Counted from the first letter of the stretch, positions 50,608 through 59,720 are shown. The stretch: 64,000 nt of DNA from Lachnospiraceae bacterium (GCA_004556565.1 SFGN01000005.1:37700-101699), one strand, 5' to 3'. Made by a program: numbers and translations. Notes: generated from the sequence alone by a model not told the origin.

Positions 50608-51528
50608 TTAATCTACGTGAATGTCAAGCAGTGTAAGAATAAGAGCCATTCTTACATAGACACCGTACTGTACCTGGCGAAAATATGCGGCACGCGGGTC
50701 ATCATCGACTTCTACGGCAATCTCATTTACCCTCGGAAGCGGATGCAGGACATACATTTCCTCCGGAGCCATTGCCATTTTTTCTTTATCCAGAATATAG
50801 AAATCTTTCATACGCACGTAATCTTCTTCGTTAAAGAAACGTTCTTTCTGGACGCGTGTCATATAAAGAATATCAAGTTCCGGAAGAGCGTCCTCAAGAC
50901 GGACGACCTCTTTATAAGGAATGTCATTCATATCCAGTACATCATGTCTGATATAATCCGGAAGCCTTAGTTCTTCAGGAGAAATCAATACAAACCGGAT
51001 TCCCGGATAGCGTACAAGTGCATGAATCAGCGAATGTACGGTACGGCCAAACTTCAGGTCACCGCATAATCCGATGGTCATATGGTCAAGACGTCCTTTT
51101 AAAGAACGAATCGTCATCAGGTCTGTCAGAGTCTGTGTCGGATGCTGATGTCCGCCGTCTCCGGCATTGATGACCGGGATAGAGGAATGCATGCATGCAA
51201 CCATCGGCGCACCTTCCTTAGGATGTCTCATGGCGCAGATATCTGCATAACACGAAATAACCCGGATCGTATCGGCTACGCTTTCCCCCTTGGATGCGGA
51301 GCTGGAATCTTCGGATGCGAAGCCCATAACACTTCCTCCAAGATTCAGCATAGCGGCCTCGTGGCTTAATCGGGTACGCGTACTTGGCTCATAAAATAAA
51401 GTTGCCAGTTTTTTACCTTCGCAGGCATGTGCATATTTTTCCGGATTTGCTTCGATATCGCTTGCAAGATTGAGAAGTGTATCCAGTTCCTCAACAGAAA
51501 AATCAAGCGGACTTAACAAGTGTCTCAT
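50608..51528 (-). CDS. pyrB: Aspartate carbamoyltransferase catalytic subunit
   Basis: First committed step of pyrimidine synthesis, joining carbamoyl phosphate to aspartate. The 306-residue protein shows the carbamoyl phosphate loop EPSTRTRLSHEAAMLNLGG (about 48-66), SSASKGESVADT, HPTQTLTDLMT, GDLKFGRTVHSL and LHPLPRVNEIA. Length and motifs match the E. coli PyrB class that pairs with PyrI. Upstream by 24 bp is a nitroreductase gene, so there is no space for a PyrR attenuator or a repeat-slippage leader at this gene. Confidence 0.96.
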   Translation of the reverse strand: MRHLLSPLDFSVEELDTLLNLASDIEANPEKYAHACEGKKLATLFYEPSTRTRLSHEAAMLNLGGSVMGFASEDSSSASKGESVADTIRVISCYADICAMRHPKEGAPMVACMHSSIPVINAGDGGHQHPTQTLTDLMTIRSLKGRLDHMTIGLCGDLKFGRTVHSLIHALVRYPGIRFVLISPEELRLPDYIRHDVLDMNDIPYKEVVRLEDALPELDILYMTRVQKERFFNEEDYVRMKDFYILDKEKMAMAPEEMYVLHPLPRVNEIAVEVDDDPRAAYFRQVQYGVYVRMALILTLLDIHVD

Positions 51529-51552
51529 AGAAATACCTCCTTATGATAGCAA

Positions 51553-52089
51553 TTAACGAAATTGCAGTAATACATCTGTTGTTTTTCTTACGGGTGCTTC
51601 CGGGACAATATCAGGATATCCAAGAGCAATCAGTGCTGCCAGCTCCTGATCATCAGGAATTTCCAGATATTCAGATATTCCGGCCTCGTCAAAAATCCCC
51701 ATGATTACAGTGCCCAGACCATATTCTTTGGCAGCAAGGCAAAAGCTCTGGCATGCCACTCCGGCATCAAACATCTGCCAGCGGTCCCCTTTAGCGGTAG
51801 AAAAAGAACCATCACGTTCAAAGCCGCTTCTGCCTTTCACATAAGTCACAGCTATGAGGACAGGAGCCTGCCGGATAATCGCTGCATTATGTTCCTTCAA
51901 ATACTTTGATGCGATGGTTTCTATTATAGAAGAATCTTCAATTGCAATATAGCGGGTGATCTGCGTGTTCTTCCAGGAAGGGGAATAAGACGCTGCGGAA
52001 ACGATAGATTCGATTACGGAACGCTCAACCGGATCCGGTTTGTACTTGCGGATGCTTCTTCTGCTTTTGATGCATTCGATTGTGTTCAT
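51553..52089 (-). CDS. Nitroreductase family protein
   Basis: An FMN-dependent oxidoreductase of 178 residues, of unknown natural substrate. It starts MNTIECIKSRRSIRKYKPDP, the typical N terminus whose SRRSxRxY arginines bind FMN phosphate, followed by ASYSPSWKNTQI and the C-terminal FMN region EYGLGTVIMGIFDE, then ALIALGYPD. The start at 52089 has GGGAGGT 5-6 bases upstream; the ATG at 52104 lies inside that site's 5' side. It is the first gene before pyrB and pyrI and probably co-transcribed with them, an unusual pairing. Confidence 0.85.
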   Translation of the reverse strand: MNTIECIKSRRSIRKYKPDPVERSVIESIVSAASYSPSWKNTQITRYIAIEDSSIIETIASKYLKEHNAAIIRQAPVLIAVTYVKGRSGFERDGSFSTAKGDRWQMFDAGVACQSFCLAAKEYGLGTVIMGIFDEAGISEYLEIPDDQELAALIALGYPDIVPEAPVRKTTDVLLQFR

Positions 52090-52118
52090 GTTACTACCTC
52101 CCATTTAATTCTCTACCT

Positions 52119-52147
52119 ATCATATACTAAACAAATCCCTTTTTCAA
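52119..52147 (-). promoter_or_regulatory. sigma-A promoter of the nitroreductase-pyrB-pyrI operon
   Basis: On the minus strand TTGAAA (52147 to 52142), 17-bp spacer, TATGAT (52124 to 52119), about 30 bp before the first start codon. The leader is too short for a PyrR-type attenuator. Confidence 0.7.
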
Positions 52148-52273
52148 CCGCAAAATTCGATTTGTATTGTAATGGCGCGGATTGAGCTGTATTACTCCAC
52201 TCCTATTGAAACCGAGTCTTGAAAATGGTGCTGACCTGTTGTGATATTAGAAACGCCATGCCGGAAAAAGGAA

Positions 52274-52302
52274 TTGATGTATAGAGAAAAATGTATTATA
52301 AT
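52274..52302 (+). promoter_or_regulatory. sigma-A promoter of pheA
   Basis: TTGATG (52274-52279), 17-bp spacer, TATAAT (52297-52302). The leader of about 105 nt shows no T-box signature. Together with the divergent promoter at 52119 it accounts for the 320-bp gap, in which I see nothing else clear. Confidence 0.75.
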
Positions 52303-52413
52303 GAAAAAAGTTTGCAAAAGAAGAAGCATAAAAGCAGAGGACAATAGCAGGTCAGAAAGCAAAAATCCTGATAAAAACTGATGAAGTTTGTCCCGGAAAG
52401 GTTTGGTAAAGAT

Positions 52414-53544
52414 ATGGCTGCACTGGAAGAATTAAGAGAACAGCTTGACGAAATCGATGGTCAGATCGTCCGGCTCTTTGAACAGAGGATGAAAGTCTGT
52501 GAAGGTGTTGGCGAATATAAAGTAAAAAACGGAAAAAAAGTGTTGGACAGGCAGCGTGAGAAAGAGAAGCTGGCAGATGTGTCATCCAGAGTTACCGGCG
52601 ATTTTAATAAGAAAGGAATCCAGGAGCTCTATGAACAGCTGATGTCAATGAGCCGGAAGCTTCAGTACCGTCAGCTCGTAGAAGCGGGCGCGCTCGGGCG
52701 TCTTCCGTTTATTAAAGTTGATTCCCTTCAAAAAGATACAGCGAGGGTAGTATATCAGGGGGTGGAAGGAGCTTACGGACAGGCTGCGATGCAGCAGTAT
52801 TTCGGGAAAAACTGTAATTGTTTCCATGTAAGGACATTCCGTGATGCTATGGAGGCGATTGAAGAAGGTGCGGCGGATTATGCCGTCCTACCGATTGAAA
52901 ATTCTTCTGCTGGGGCTGTAAATGAAATGTATGACCTGCTTGTAGAGTTTGAAAATTATATCGTGGCGGAGACGATTCTTCCGGTCACACATACTCTGGC
53001 GGGGCTTCCGGGAACAAATCTGAAAGAAATAGAACAGGTATATTCTAAAGCAGAGGCATTGATGCAGACAACCCGCTTTCTTGATGAGCATGCCGACTGG
53101 CAGCAGATCAGTGTCGTAAATACCGCTGTGGCGGCAAAAAAAATTCTGGAAGATCAGGATATGACACAGGCGGCAGTATGCAGCGCATATGCAGCTGAAG
53201 TGTATGGGCTTTCAGTTCTGGTAGATGATATCAATGATGAGCCGGGCAATTCCACCAGATTCATTATTGCAACGAATCAGAAGATTTTTCTTCCGGAAGC
53301 GTCAAAAATCAGCATCTGTGTGGAAGTGGCACACGAAAGCGGCTCTTTGTATCGTTTGCTTTCTCATTTTATATACAATGATCTGAATATGACAAAGATT
53401 GAATCTCGTCCGATTGAGGGGAAGAATTGGGAATATCGGTTCTTTATAGATTTTGACGGCAATATGGAAGATCCGGCTGTAAAAAATGCGATCCGCGGAC
53501 TTCGGGAAGAGGCAAGAAGCCTGAAAATACTGGGAAATTACTAA
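52414..53544 (+). CDS. pheA: Bifunctional chorismate mutase / prephenate dehydratase
   Basis: Converts chorismate to prephenate and then to phenylpyruvate for phenylalanine. ATG 52414 (MAALEELREQLDEIDGQIV), with GGAAAGG 11 bases before, gives 376 residues; the in-frame ATG at 52381 has no ribosome site. The AroQ mutase helices cover about 1-85, the dehydratase domain about 105-285 starts with VVYQGVEGAYGQAAMQQYFG and includes LPIENSSAGAVNEMYDLL, and the ACT domain (about 295-375) has SGSLYRLLSHF and the Phe-binding ESRPIEG. Confidence 0.95.
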   Translation: MAALEELREQLDEIDGQIVRLFEQRMKVCEGVGEYKVKNGKKVLDRQREKEKLADVSSRVTGDFNKKGIQELYEQLMSMSRKLQYRQLVEAGALGRLPFIKVDSLQKDTARVVYQGVEGAYGQAAMQQYFGKNCNCFHVRTFRDAMEAIEEGAADYAVLPIENSSAGAVNEMYDLLVEFENYIVAETILPVTHTLAGLPGTNLKEIEQVYSKAEALMQTTRFLDEHADWQQISVVNTAVAAKKILEDQDMTQAAVCSAYAAEVYGLSVLVDDINDEPGNSTRFIIATNQKIFLPEASKISICVEVAHESGSLYRLLSHFIYNDLNMTKIESRPIEGKNWEYRFFIDFDGNMEDPAVKNAIRGLREEARSLKILGNY

Positions 53545-53577
53545 GATTTATTGATTATCAGGAAGAGAGGGACTGTT

Positions 53578-54870
53578 ATGCGTACCAATGAGCTGATGCT
53601 GTATAAAAATATGGAATATGGAAAAATCCTGTATGATATGACGTTTTTAATGGAAAACTACAGCAATGAGTATTATAACCGGGAAGATTTAAGAAGCCTG
53701 CTTTTTGAGTGCATCAATCAGATTCTGGAGCTTTCTGTAAGTCATGGATTTGAAGGAAATCTGTGGCATACATATCTGACATATTTAATGGCGAATCACG
53801 AGAATGCCTACAGCACTTCATGCGAGATTGTCGGACCAGTAAAAGGAAGCATCAATGCAGTCGCACTGCACGATTTTTCAGTGATGAAGGAATTATTCAA
53901 TTATGATTTTACTTCTATGAAAGAAACTTTGAATGCAGAATGTTTTTCCGTTCTGGAAGATTATAAGAATGTTAATGAATCAGGTAAAATTTTTAACAAA
54001 CGGATTCGTGACCGGATCTGTGATCTGAGTCAGTCTCTGGATATGGCAGAGACGACCGAAGAATTTAAGGACTGCCTGACGCAGTTTTACAGGGAATTCG
54101 GCGTCGGAAAGCTCGGTCTGCATAAAGCTTTCCGCGTGGAACATCCGGAAGGCGGGACGGTTAAGATAGTTCCGATTACAAATATTGCACATGTGTATCT
54201 GGATGATCTGGTCGGTTACGATGCGGCAAAAAAGAAACTGATTGATAATACCAGGGCATTTGTAGAAGGGAAAAAAGCGAATAACTGTCTGCTGTTCGGT
54301 GATGCGGGGACGGGAAAATCTTCCTCAATCAAGGCAATCCTGAATCAGTATTACGATCAGGGTCTCCGTATGATTGAAGTATATAAACATCAGTTCCAGG
54401 ATTTGAATGATGTGATCGCGCAGATTAAAAACAGAAATTATAAATTCATCATTTATATGGATGATCTGTCCTTTGAAGAATTTGAAATTGAATATAAATA
54501 TCTTAAGGCAGTAATCGAAGGCGGGCTTGAAAAAAAGCCGGAGAATATATTGATCTATGCAACATCCAACCGACGCCATCTTGTGAGGGAAACCTTCAAG
54601 GATAAGGCAGACCGCGACGAGGAGCTGCATACAAATGATACTGTACAGGAAAAGCTCTCCCTGGTGGCACGGTTCGGCGTTACAATTTATTTCGGTTCAC
54701 CGGACAAAAAACAATTCCAGCGGATTGTTAAAACACTGGCAGATAAAAATGGTATTGAGATGCCGGAAGAACAATTGCTTCTTGAGGCAAATAAATGGGA
54801 GCTTACGCATGGCGGCCTGTCAGGAAGAACCGCGCAGCAGTTTATCGATTATCTTCTTGGTCAGATGTGA
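53578..54870 (+). CDS. DUF815 family AAA-type ATPase
   Basis: A 430-residue P-loop ATPase of unknown function. An N-terminal helical region of about 200 residues precedes the ATPase: DDLVGYDAAKKKLIDNTRAF, Walker A LLFGDAGTGKSSSIKAIL (about 238-255), Walker B region KFIIYMDDLSFEEFE, then AVIEGGLEKKPENILIYATS and an arginine-rich sensor NRRHLVRE. EELHTNDTVQEKLSLVARFG is a family-specific stretch. ATG 53578 follows GAGAGG by 8 bases. It sits between pheA and a lipoprotein gene without a clear link to either. Confidence 0.85.
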   Translation: MRTNELMLYKNMEYGKILYDMTFLMENYSNEYYNREDLRSLLFECINQILELSVSHGFEGNLWHTYLTYLMANHENAYSTSCEIVGPVKGSINAVALHDFSVMKELFNYDFTSMKETLNAECFSVLEDYKNVNESGKIFNKRIRDRICDLSQSLDMAETTEEFKDCLTQFYREFGVGKLGLHKAFRVEHPEGGTVKIVPITNIAHVYLDDLVGYDAAKKKLIDNTRAFVEGKKANNCLLFGDAGTGKSSSIKAILNQYYDQGLRMIEVYKHQFQDLNDVIAQIKNRNYKFIIYMDDLSFEEFEIEYKYLKAVIEGGLEKKPENILIYATSNRRHLVRETFKDKADRDEELHTNDTVQEKLSLVARFGVTIYFGSPDKKQFQRIVKTLADKNGIEMPEEQLLLEANKWELTHGGLSGRTAQQFIDYLLGQM

Positions 54871-54989
54871 TGGAAAGAAACAAAATGCACCACAGAATAA
54901 GATTTACTGTTTAACAAAAGCATCACGGAATAATTGAATATAGATATACGATATTAAAACATATAAAAGGAAGGCAGAATAAAATCAGA

Positions 54990-55817
54990 ATGAAGTTCAG
55001 ACAAAAAACAGCAGCCTGCCTGGTTTTGGCATTTTTTACTGCCGCTGTCGGAGCGACAGGCTGCAGCAAGAAACTGACTCCGAAGAAATTAATGGATGAA
55101 ATGTCACAGAATATGGCCGAAGTAACTTCCTTTTCCAGTGCAGTCGAGATGGACATAAAACTGGAAGAAGTGCTTTACAGTACAGAAGTTTCTCTTGATA
55201 TGACGCTGGAAAACACGACGGAGCCAAAGGCGGGGCATGCGCGGGGAACTGCAAACGTGGAGATGCGTGGGGTCAGTCTTTCAAGTACTCTTGAGATTTA
55301 TCAGGTCATAGAGGATGGGGAAGCCATAACTTACAGCAGCATCGATAATCTTTGGAGCAGGCAGACAGAACAAAATTCAGGGACATCCGGATTTTCAGTG
55401 GACGGAAATCTGTTCCAGAATATGCAGGACTCTCTGGATACCTTTTCAATCGCGGAACAGCCGGTGGAGGTTGACGGCAGGGAATGCTGGCAGATGTACG
55501 GGAATGTGACAGGGGAGAGTCTGATCGGGCTATTAGGCGAGGATATGATGAACGCATATGGTCTTGTAGATATACCGGACCAGGATGCGGTGGCAGGGCT
55601 GACCTTTCCGATAATTGTTGAGGTTTATAAAGAAGAGGTCCTGCCTGCGAGGTTCCTGATAGATATGACAGACGTGATGGACAGCCTGTATGAGGAATAT
55701 GGGGAGTCAATGAAAGTCAATGATTTTACAATCAGGCTGCAATTCAACGGATACAATCAGGCAGCTGAAATTATTGTCCCACAGGAAATACGGGATGCAG
55801 CCGGGATACAATACTGA
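54990..55817 (+). CDS. Putative lipoprotein of unknown function
   Basis: A 275-residue secreted lipoprotein. The signal peptide runs to about residue 24 with a basic start (KFRQK), hydrophobic core LVLAFFTAAV and lipobox ATGC with the acylated C25. The mature part is acidic and rich in beta-type repeats, with MDEMSQNMAEVTSFSSAVEM as in DUF6612/LppX-like lipoproteins that fold as a half-barrel. I cannot assign a ligand. It follows DUF815 by 119 bp; the ribosome site (AAAAGGAAGG, about 14 bases before) is distant. Two terminators follow. Confidence 0.7.
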   Translation: MKFRQKTAACLVLAFFTAAVGATGCSKKLTPKKLMDEMSQNMAEVTSFSSAVEMDIKLEEVLYSTEVSLDMTLENTTEPKAGHARGTANVEMRGVSLSSTLEIYQVIEDGEAITYSSIDNLWSRQTEQNSGTSGFSVDGNLFQNMQDSLDTFSIAEQPVEVDGRECWQMYGNVTGESLIGLLGEDMMNAYGLVDIPDQDAVAGLTFPIIVEVYKEEVLPARFLIDMTDVMDSLYEEYGESMKVNDFTIRLQFNGYNQAAEIIVPQEIRDAAGIQY

Positions 55818-55840
55818 TATAATTGAAAAGTCATAACTTA

Positions 55841-55865
55841 AAAAAGGTCCACCGGACCTTTTTAA
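55841..55865 (+). terminator. Terminator of the lipoprotein gene
   Basis: AAAAAGGTCC (55841-55850), ACC loop, GGACCTTTTT (55854-55863): a perfect 10-bp stem with a T tract. Confidence 0.85.
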
Positions 55866-55884
55866 TAATATGCCTGGCAACTTA

Positions 55885-55920
55885 AAAAAATAGGCTGCGG
55901 GAATCCCAGGCCTATTTTTT
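55885..55920. terminator. Terminator for the minus-strand rqcH gene
   Basis: AAAAAATAGG (55885-55894) pairs with CCTATTTTTT (55911-55920). It lies 17 bp after the rqcH stop and carries T runs in both directions. Confidence 0.75.
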
Positions 55921-55936
55921 CTTTGCCGGAGGAACT

Positions 55937-57673
55937 TCAGTCTGCTTCCTGTATCTGTGAAATATTACTGTCAATTACCATAGAGTAATTGGTATAATAC
56001 ACTACAAATCCCGGTTTCGCGCCGGATGGTTTTTTAACATGCTTTTTCTCGACATAATCGATTTCAACTTTTTCCGAACCCCGCATGCTGGAATAATAGG
56101 CAGCGAGGCGTCCTGCTTCTTCAAAAGCAGCGTCCGGAAGCTGTTCTCCGTTTGTCTTAACAATGACATGGGATCCGGGTGCCTGCTTAGCGTGGAACCA
56201 CCAGTCATTTCCGGAAGCAAAACGGAAAGTGAGTTCATCATTCTGAATATTATTTTTCCCTACATAAATATGGAAACCGTCGCTTGAAATGTAATGCAGC
56301 GGCTTGTTTTTGATTTTTACCTTTTTCTTCGTGAACTTTCTCCTGATATAACCGGCAGCAGCAAGTTCTTCTTTGATTTCTGCCAGGTCGTCCTCACTCC
56401 GGGCAATGTCCAGTGCTGTCCGGACAGATTCCAGATATTTTATTTCTTCTTTTGTTTCCTCAATCAGTCTCGAAAGAGCTTCAAAAGTCCGCTTTTGTTT
56501 ATTGTATTTTTCAAAGTATTTCTGTGCATTTTCCTGTGGAGTTTTAGCCGGATCCAGCGGGATGGAAATCATTTCACCGGTATAATAGTTTAATGCTTCC
56601 AGCTTCTTTGCACCGTCTTCCAGATTATAGCCGTATGCGTGGATAAGCTCACCATAAACCTTGAATTTCTCACGCCCTTCCGTGTCTTTGAGCTGCTTCT
56701 GCTGTAAATCATATTTCTTACAGTTGCGCTCCAGTGCCGTCTGGATGACACGCCTGAGATCTGCGGATTTCTGACGGATACGGGTCAGTGTATTTTTTGC
56801 AGCATAATAGGTTTCAAGAACCTCGGATATACTGTCAAATGTTTTTATCGTGTATTCAGAGAAATGTGTCAGTGGGAGTGAGGAAAATTCCTTCGGCTCA
56901 TCTCCGTCATAATAAATCGACGGTAAAAATAAGCCCTCCTTTACCCCGGAAAAATAAATCATGAACTGGTTATAAAGATGGCGGAGCACATCTTCAGACA
57001 GTTCCTTTGGAGGTAGCGAGGAGTCCACACCGGCCAATGCACAGATTTCTTCCGCAGTTACCGGACTGATTCCGGTGAAGCTGGTATATATGGCTTTTGA
57101 AAGAGGCATCGGTTTTGCACAAAGGGCCAGGTAAAATGCTTCTGATTCCACACTGAGCGGATCCAGTTTATCCATTGGATCAGGAATAAAATACTGCCGT
57201 CCCGGCAGAACTTCCCGGACAGAGCTCATCTGAGCAGAAACATGCTTGATACTGTCTATCACGATTCCCTCATCGTTACAGAAAATCAGATTACTATGCT
57301 TTCCCATGATTTCAATAATCAGATCTTTGCGGCATAAATCACCCATTTCATCCAGATGTTCCACTGTAAAATGAATGATTCTTTCCAATTTAGGCTGGTA
57401 AATGTCCACGATGCGGCCGTTTGCAATATGTTTCCGTAAAAGCATACAGAAATTCGGGGCAGTCATAGGACTTGGTTTGTTTGTATCCGTAAGAAAAACG
57501 AGAGGGAGAGCAGCACTTGCAGACATGTATAGCCGCCGCTGACCGCCGGGCCCCTTGATCGTCAGCAGCAGTTCGTCAGTCTCCGGCTGGGCGATCTTCG
57601 TGATTCTTCCATTTAGTAATTGCTCTCTTAATTCGTGGACAAGATTTGCCACGACAATTCCGTCAAAAGCCAT
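55937..57673 (-). CDS. rqcH: RqcH / NFACT-family ribosome quality control protein
   Basis: Binds obstructed 50S subunits and adds alanine tails to stalled chains; formerly called fibronectin-binding protein FbpA. ATG 57673 (MAFDGIVVANLVHELREQL), 8 bases after AAAGGA, gives 578 residues. Domains in order: NFACT-N (about 1-180), helix-hairpin-helix (about 185-250) with GISPVTAEEICALAG, coiled-coil (about 280-430) and NFACT-R near 450-560 with ISSDGFHIYVGKNNIQND, FASGNDWWFHAKQAPGSHV and the conserved DWWFHAK. Monocistronic. Confidence 0.95.
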   Translation of the reverse strand: MAFDGIVVANLVHELREQLLNGRITKIAQPETDELLLTIKGPGGQRRLYMSASAALPLVFLTDTNKPSPMTAPNFCMLLRKHIANGRIVDIYQPKLERIIHFTVEHLDEMGDLCRKDLIIEIMGKHSNLIFCNDEGIVIDSIKHVSAQMSSVREVLPGRQYFIPDPMDKLDPLSVESEAFYLALCAKPMPLSKAIYTSFTGISPVTAEEICALAGVDSSLPPKELSEDVLRHLYNQFMIYFSGVKEGLFLPSIYYDGDEPKEFSSLPLTHFSEYTIKTFDSISEVLETYYAAKNTLTRIRQKSADLRRVIQTALERNCKKYDLQQKQLKDTEGREKFKVYGELIHAYGYNLEDGAKKLEALNYYTGEMISIPLDPAKTPQENAQKYFEKYNKQKRTFEALSRLIEETKEEIKYLESVRTALDIARSEDDLAEIKEELAAAGYIRRKFTKKKVKIKNKPLHYISSDGFHIYVGKNNIQNDELTFRFASGNDWWFHAKQAPGSHVIVKTNGEQLPDAAFEEAGRLAAYYSSMRGSEKVEIDYVEKKHVKKPSGAKPGFVVYYTNYSMVIDSNISQIQEAD

Positions 57674-57693
57674 AAACACATCCTTTCTGACAG

Positions 57694-57761
57694 CCATTTA
57701 AATCTTTTAATCATTCCTGTCATTATTCGTATTAAATCTTATGATCTTTTCTGTCATTATT
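57694..57761. repeat. Two tandem 34-bp imperfect repeats upstream of rqcH
   Basis: Units 57694-57727 and 57728-57761 match at 27 of 34 positions and share CTGTCATTATT at their ends (57717-57727, 57751-57761). They lie about 20 bp upstream of the rqcH start, where its promoter and leader should be. Confidence 0.6.
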
Positions 57762-57970
57762 TTCAATTAACACAAACTTTACATGAAATTTGTTTTAAGA
57801 ATATCCGTTATTCTTACGCAAGTGTAACATAAAAAGAAAACCAAATTCAAGTATGTATTGCAATCCGGAAAACGGCAGCAGTCCACACCCTAATCACTCC
57901 CTGCATTCGTATTAATATTACAGTTCACACCCCGTTGTTGCTGTGATTTTCAGAAGTTCTGATTTTAGAG
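57762..57970. other. Gene-free stretch between divergent rqcH and yicC units
   Basis: AT-rich, no gene seen. It has CAGCAGTCCACACCC near 57870 and CAGTTCACACCCC near 57921, which are similar to each other, and ATTACAGTTCA (57917-57926) recalls the end motif of the 24698 element. No hairpin with a T tract is clear. Confidence 0.4.
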
Positions 57971-58000
57971 TTGACCAGACAGACGCAATAGGGGTATAAT
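57971..58000 (+). promoter_or_regulatory. sigma-A promoter of yicC-gmk-rpoZ
   Basis: TTGACC (57971-57976), 18-bp spacer, TATAAT (57995-58000). The predicted start near 58007 lies at the foot of a hairpin. Confidence 0.75.
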
Positions 58001-58008
58001 ATCAAAAG

Positions 58009-58041
58009 ATATGCCTGCAGAAAAAGAAAGAGAGGCATATC
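58009..58041 (+). other. 5'-end stem-loop in the yicC leader
   Basis: GATATGCCT (58009-58017) and AGGCATATC (58033-58041) form a perfect 9-bp stem with a 15-nt purine loop. With no T tract it is not a terminator; its place at the very 5' end suggests mRNA stabilisation. Confidence 0.5.
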
Positions 58042-58140
58042 AGAATTTTGTAACCGAAAGAAACAAGATGGCAATCACCGGCGGTGTCGACTCACACTGT
58101 CAGTATTGCTTCGAGAACAAATGAACAGAGGATGAGTGAT

Positions 58141-59019
58141 ATGATTAAAAGTATGACGGGATTCGGAAGATTTGAATATCAGCAAGACTTCCGAAAATAT
58201 ACTGTTGAGCTGAAAAGTGTTAACCACCGTTATCTGGATGTCAATATCCGTATGCCGAAGAAGCTGAATTTCTTTGAGGCACAGATCCGTACACTTCTGA
58301 AAAAGTATGCCACACGCGGTAAGGTAGATATTTTCATTACCTGCGAGGATAGTTCCGAAGGGCAGGTGTCGTTAAAGTATAATCCGGCACTGGCAGCGGA
58401 ATATGTAAAGTATTTCCGGCAGATGTCAGGAGAATTCGGTCTGGAGAATGATATGAGGGCATCCACTCTGGCACGTTGCCAGGATGTCATAACGATGGAA
58501 GAGCAGAGCGAGGATGAAGAGGAGCTTTGGAAAGGGCTTCGGCCGGCCCTTGAAGGCGCATTCGGTCAATTCCTCGAAACAAGGAAGACAGAAGGAGAAA
58601 ACCTGAAAAAGGATATCCTTGAAAAACTATCCAATATGGAAGGGCTCGTGGAGCAGATCGAAAGTTACGCACCGGATATTGTGACCCAATATCGGACAAA
58701 GCTGGAGGAAAAAGTGAAGGAGCTTCTTGGAGATACACAGATGGAGGAAAGCAGAATTGCCGCAGAGGTCATTCTTTATGCGGATAAAATCTGCACCGAT
58801 GAAGAACTTGTGCGGTTAAGGAGTCATATCTCCCATATGCGGGATACGCTGGAAGAAGCAGATGAAATAGGCAGAAAGCTTGATTTCATCGCACAGGAGA
58901 TGAACAGGGAGGCCAACACAATACTTTCAAAGGCCAATTCGCTGGATGTTTCAAATCTGGCAATCGGGCTAAAGACAGAGATTGAAAAGGTACGGGAACA
59001 GATTCAGAATATTGAATAA
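58141..59019 (+). CDS. yicC: YicC/YloC family endoribonuclease
   Basis: A 292-residue protein of the YicC family, recently linked to endonucleolytic RNA cleavage and sRNA turnover. It starts MIKSMTGFGRFEY, typical of the family, with AGAGG 9 bases upstream; more distant in-frame starts have no ribosome site. Later motifs are KSVNHRYLDVNIRMP, then CEDSSEG and the C-terminal stretch with SHISHMRDTLEEADEIGRKL, DFIAQEMNREANTILSKA and the final EKVREQIQNIE. The yicC-gmk-rpoZ order is standard in Firmicutes. Confidence 0.93.
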   Translation: MIKSMTGFGRFEYQQDFRKYTVELKSVNHRYLDVNIRMPKKLNFFEAQIRTLLKKYATRGKVDIFITCEDSSEGQVSLKYNPALAAEYVKYFRQMSGEFGLENDMRASTLARCQDVITMEEQSEDEEELWKGLRPALEGAFGQFLETRKTEGENLKKDILEKLSNMEGLVEQIESYAPDIVTQYRTKLEEKVKELLGDTQMEESRIAAEVILYADKICTDEELVRLRSHISHMRDTLEEADEIGRKLDFIAQEMNREANTILSKANSLDVSNLAIGLKTEIEKVREQIQNIE

Positions 59020-59081
59020 AGTAATAAAAATATGGCAGCAGGATAAACATTTTAAATAAAAATCAGGAGGAGGCTTTAAAA

Positions 59082-59720
59082 ATGAGGGGAATTCTGATTG
59101 TTGTGTCCGGTTTTTCAGGAGCCGGAAAAGGGACAGTAATCAAGCGTCTGATGGAAAAGTATGAAGGAAGGTATGCCCTTTCTGTGTCGGCAACTACGCG
59201 GAATCCGCGCGAAGGGGAGATCGAAGGCCGGGAATACTTTTTCAGGACGGAAGAAGAATTTGAAGAAATGATAGCTCGCGGAGAGCTGATTGAATACGCA
59301 AAATATGTTTCTCACTATTACGGGACACCAAAAGCGTATGTGGAGCAGAATCTGGAAGCGGGAAAAGATGTGATCCTGGAAATCGAAATCCAGGGAGCAT
59401 TAAATGTAAAAAAAGCATTTCCGGATACGCCGCTTTTGTTTATCGCCCCGCCGTCCGCGCAGGAACTCAGGAATCGTCTGATCGGAAGAGGATCAGAAAA
59501 GATATCTGTGGTGAAAGCCAGACTGAAGCGCGCCGCGGAAGAATCAGAGTATATGCCTGAATATGATTATCTGGTCATAAACGATATAGTAGAAGACTGT
59601 GTCGATGAAGTTCATAAGATTATATGTATGGAGCACAACAAATGTTTCCGGAACAAAGAACTGGTATCTAAGATTCAGGGCGAGCTGAAGGAAATGAAAA
59701 ACAGATTAATTGATGATTAA
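59082..59720 (+). CDS. gmk: Guanylate kinase
   Basis: Phosphorylates GMP to GDP. The 212-residue protein has the P-loop VSGFSGAGKGTVIKRL (about 8-23), the GMP site SVSATTRNPREGEIEGREYF, HYYGTPKAYVE, and ILEIEIQGALNVKKAFPDT with the conserved strand/acid residues, then the lid RLIGRGSEKISV. AGGAGG lies about 11 bases before the ATG. It is followed by rpoZ at 20 bp. The C-terminal tail is basic and slightly longer than average. Confidence 0.96.
   Translation: MRGILIVVSGFSGAGKGTVIKRLMEKYEGRYALSVSATTRNPREGEIEGREYFFRTEEEFEEMIARGELIEYAKYVSHYYGTPKAYVEQNLEAGKDVILEIEIQGALNVKKAFPDTPLLFIAPPSAQELRNRLIGRGSEKISVVKARLKRAAEESEYMPEYDYLVINDIVEDCVDEVHKIICMEHNKCFRNKELVSKIQGELKEMKNRLIDD

Noticed and set aside
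52303..52413. T-box leader before pheA
   Set aside because: The leader is only about 105 nt, and no T-box bulge sequence (TGGNACC) or following terminator is seen.
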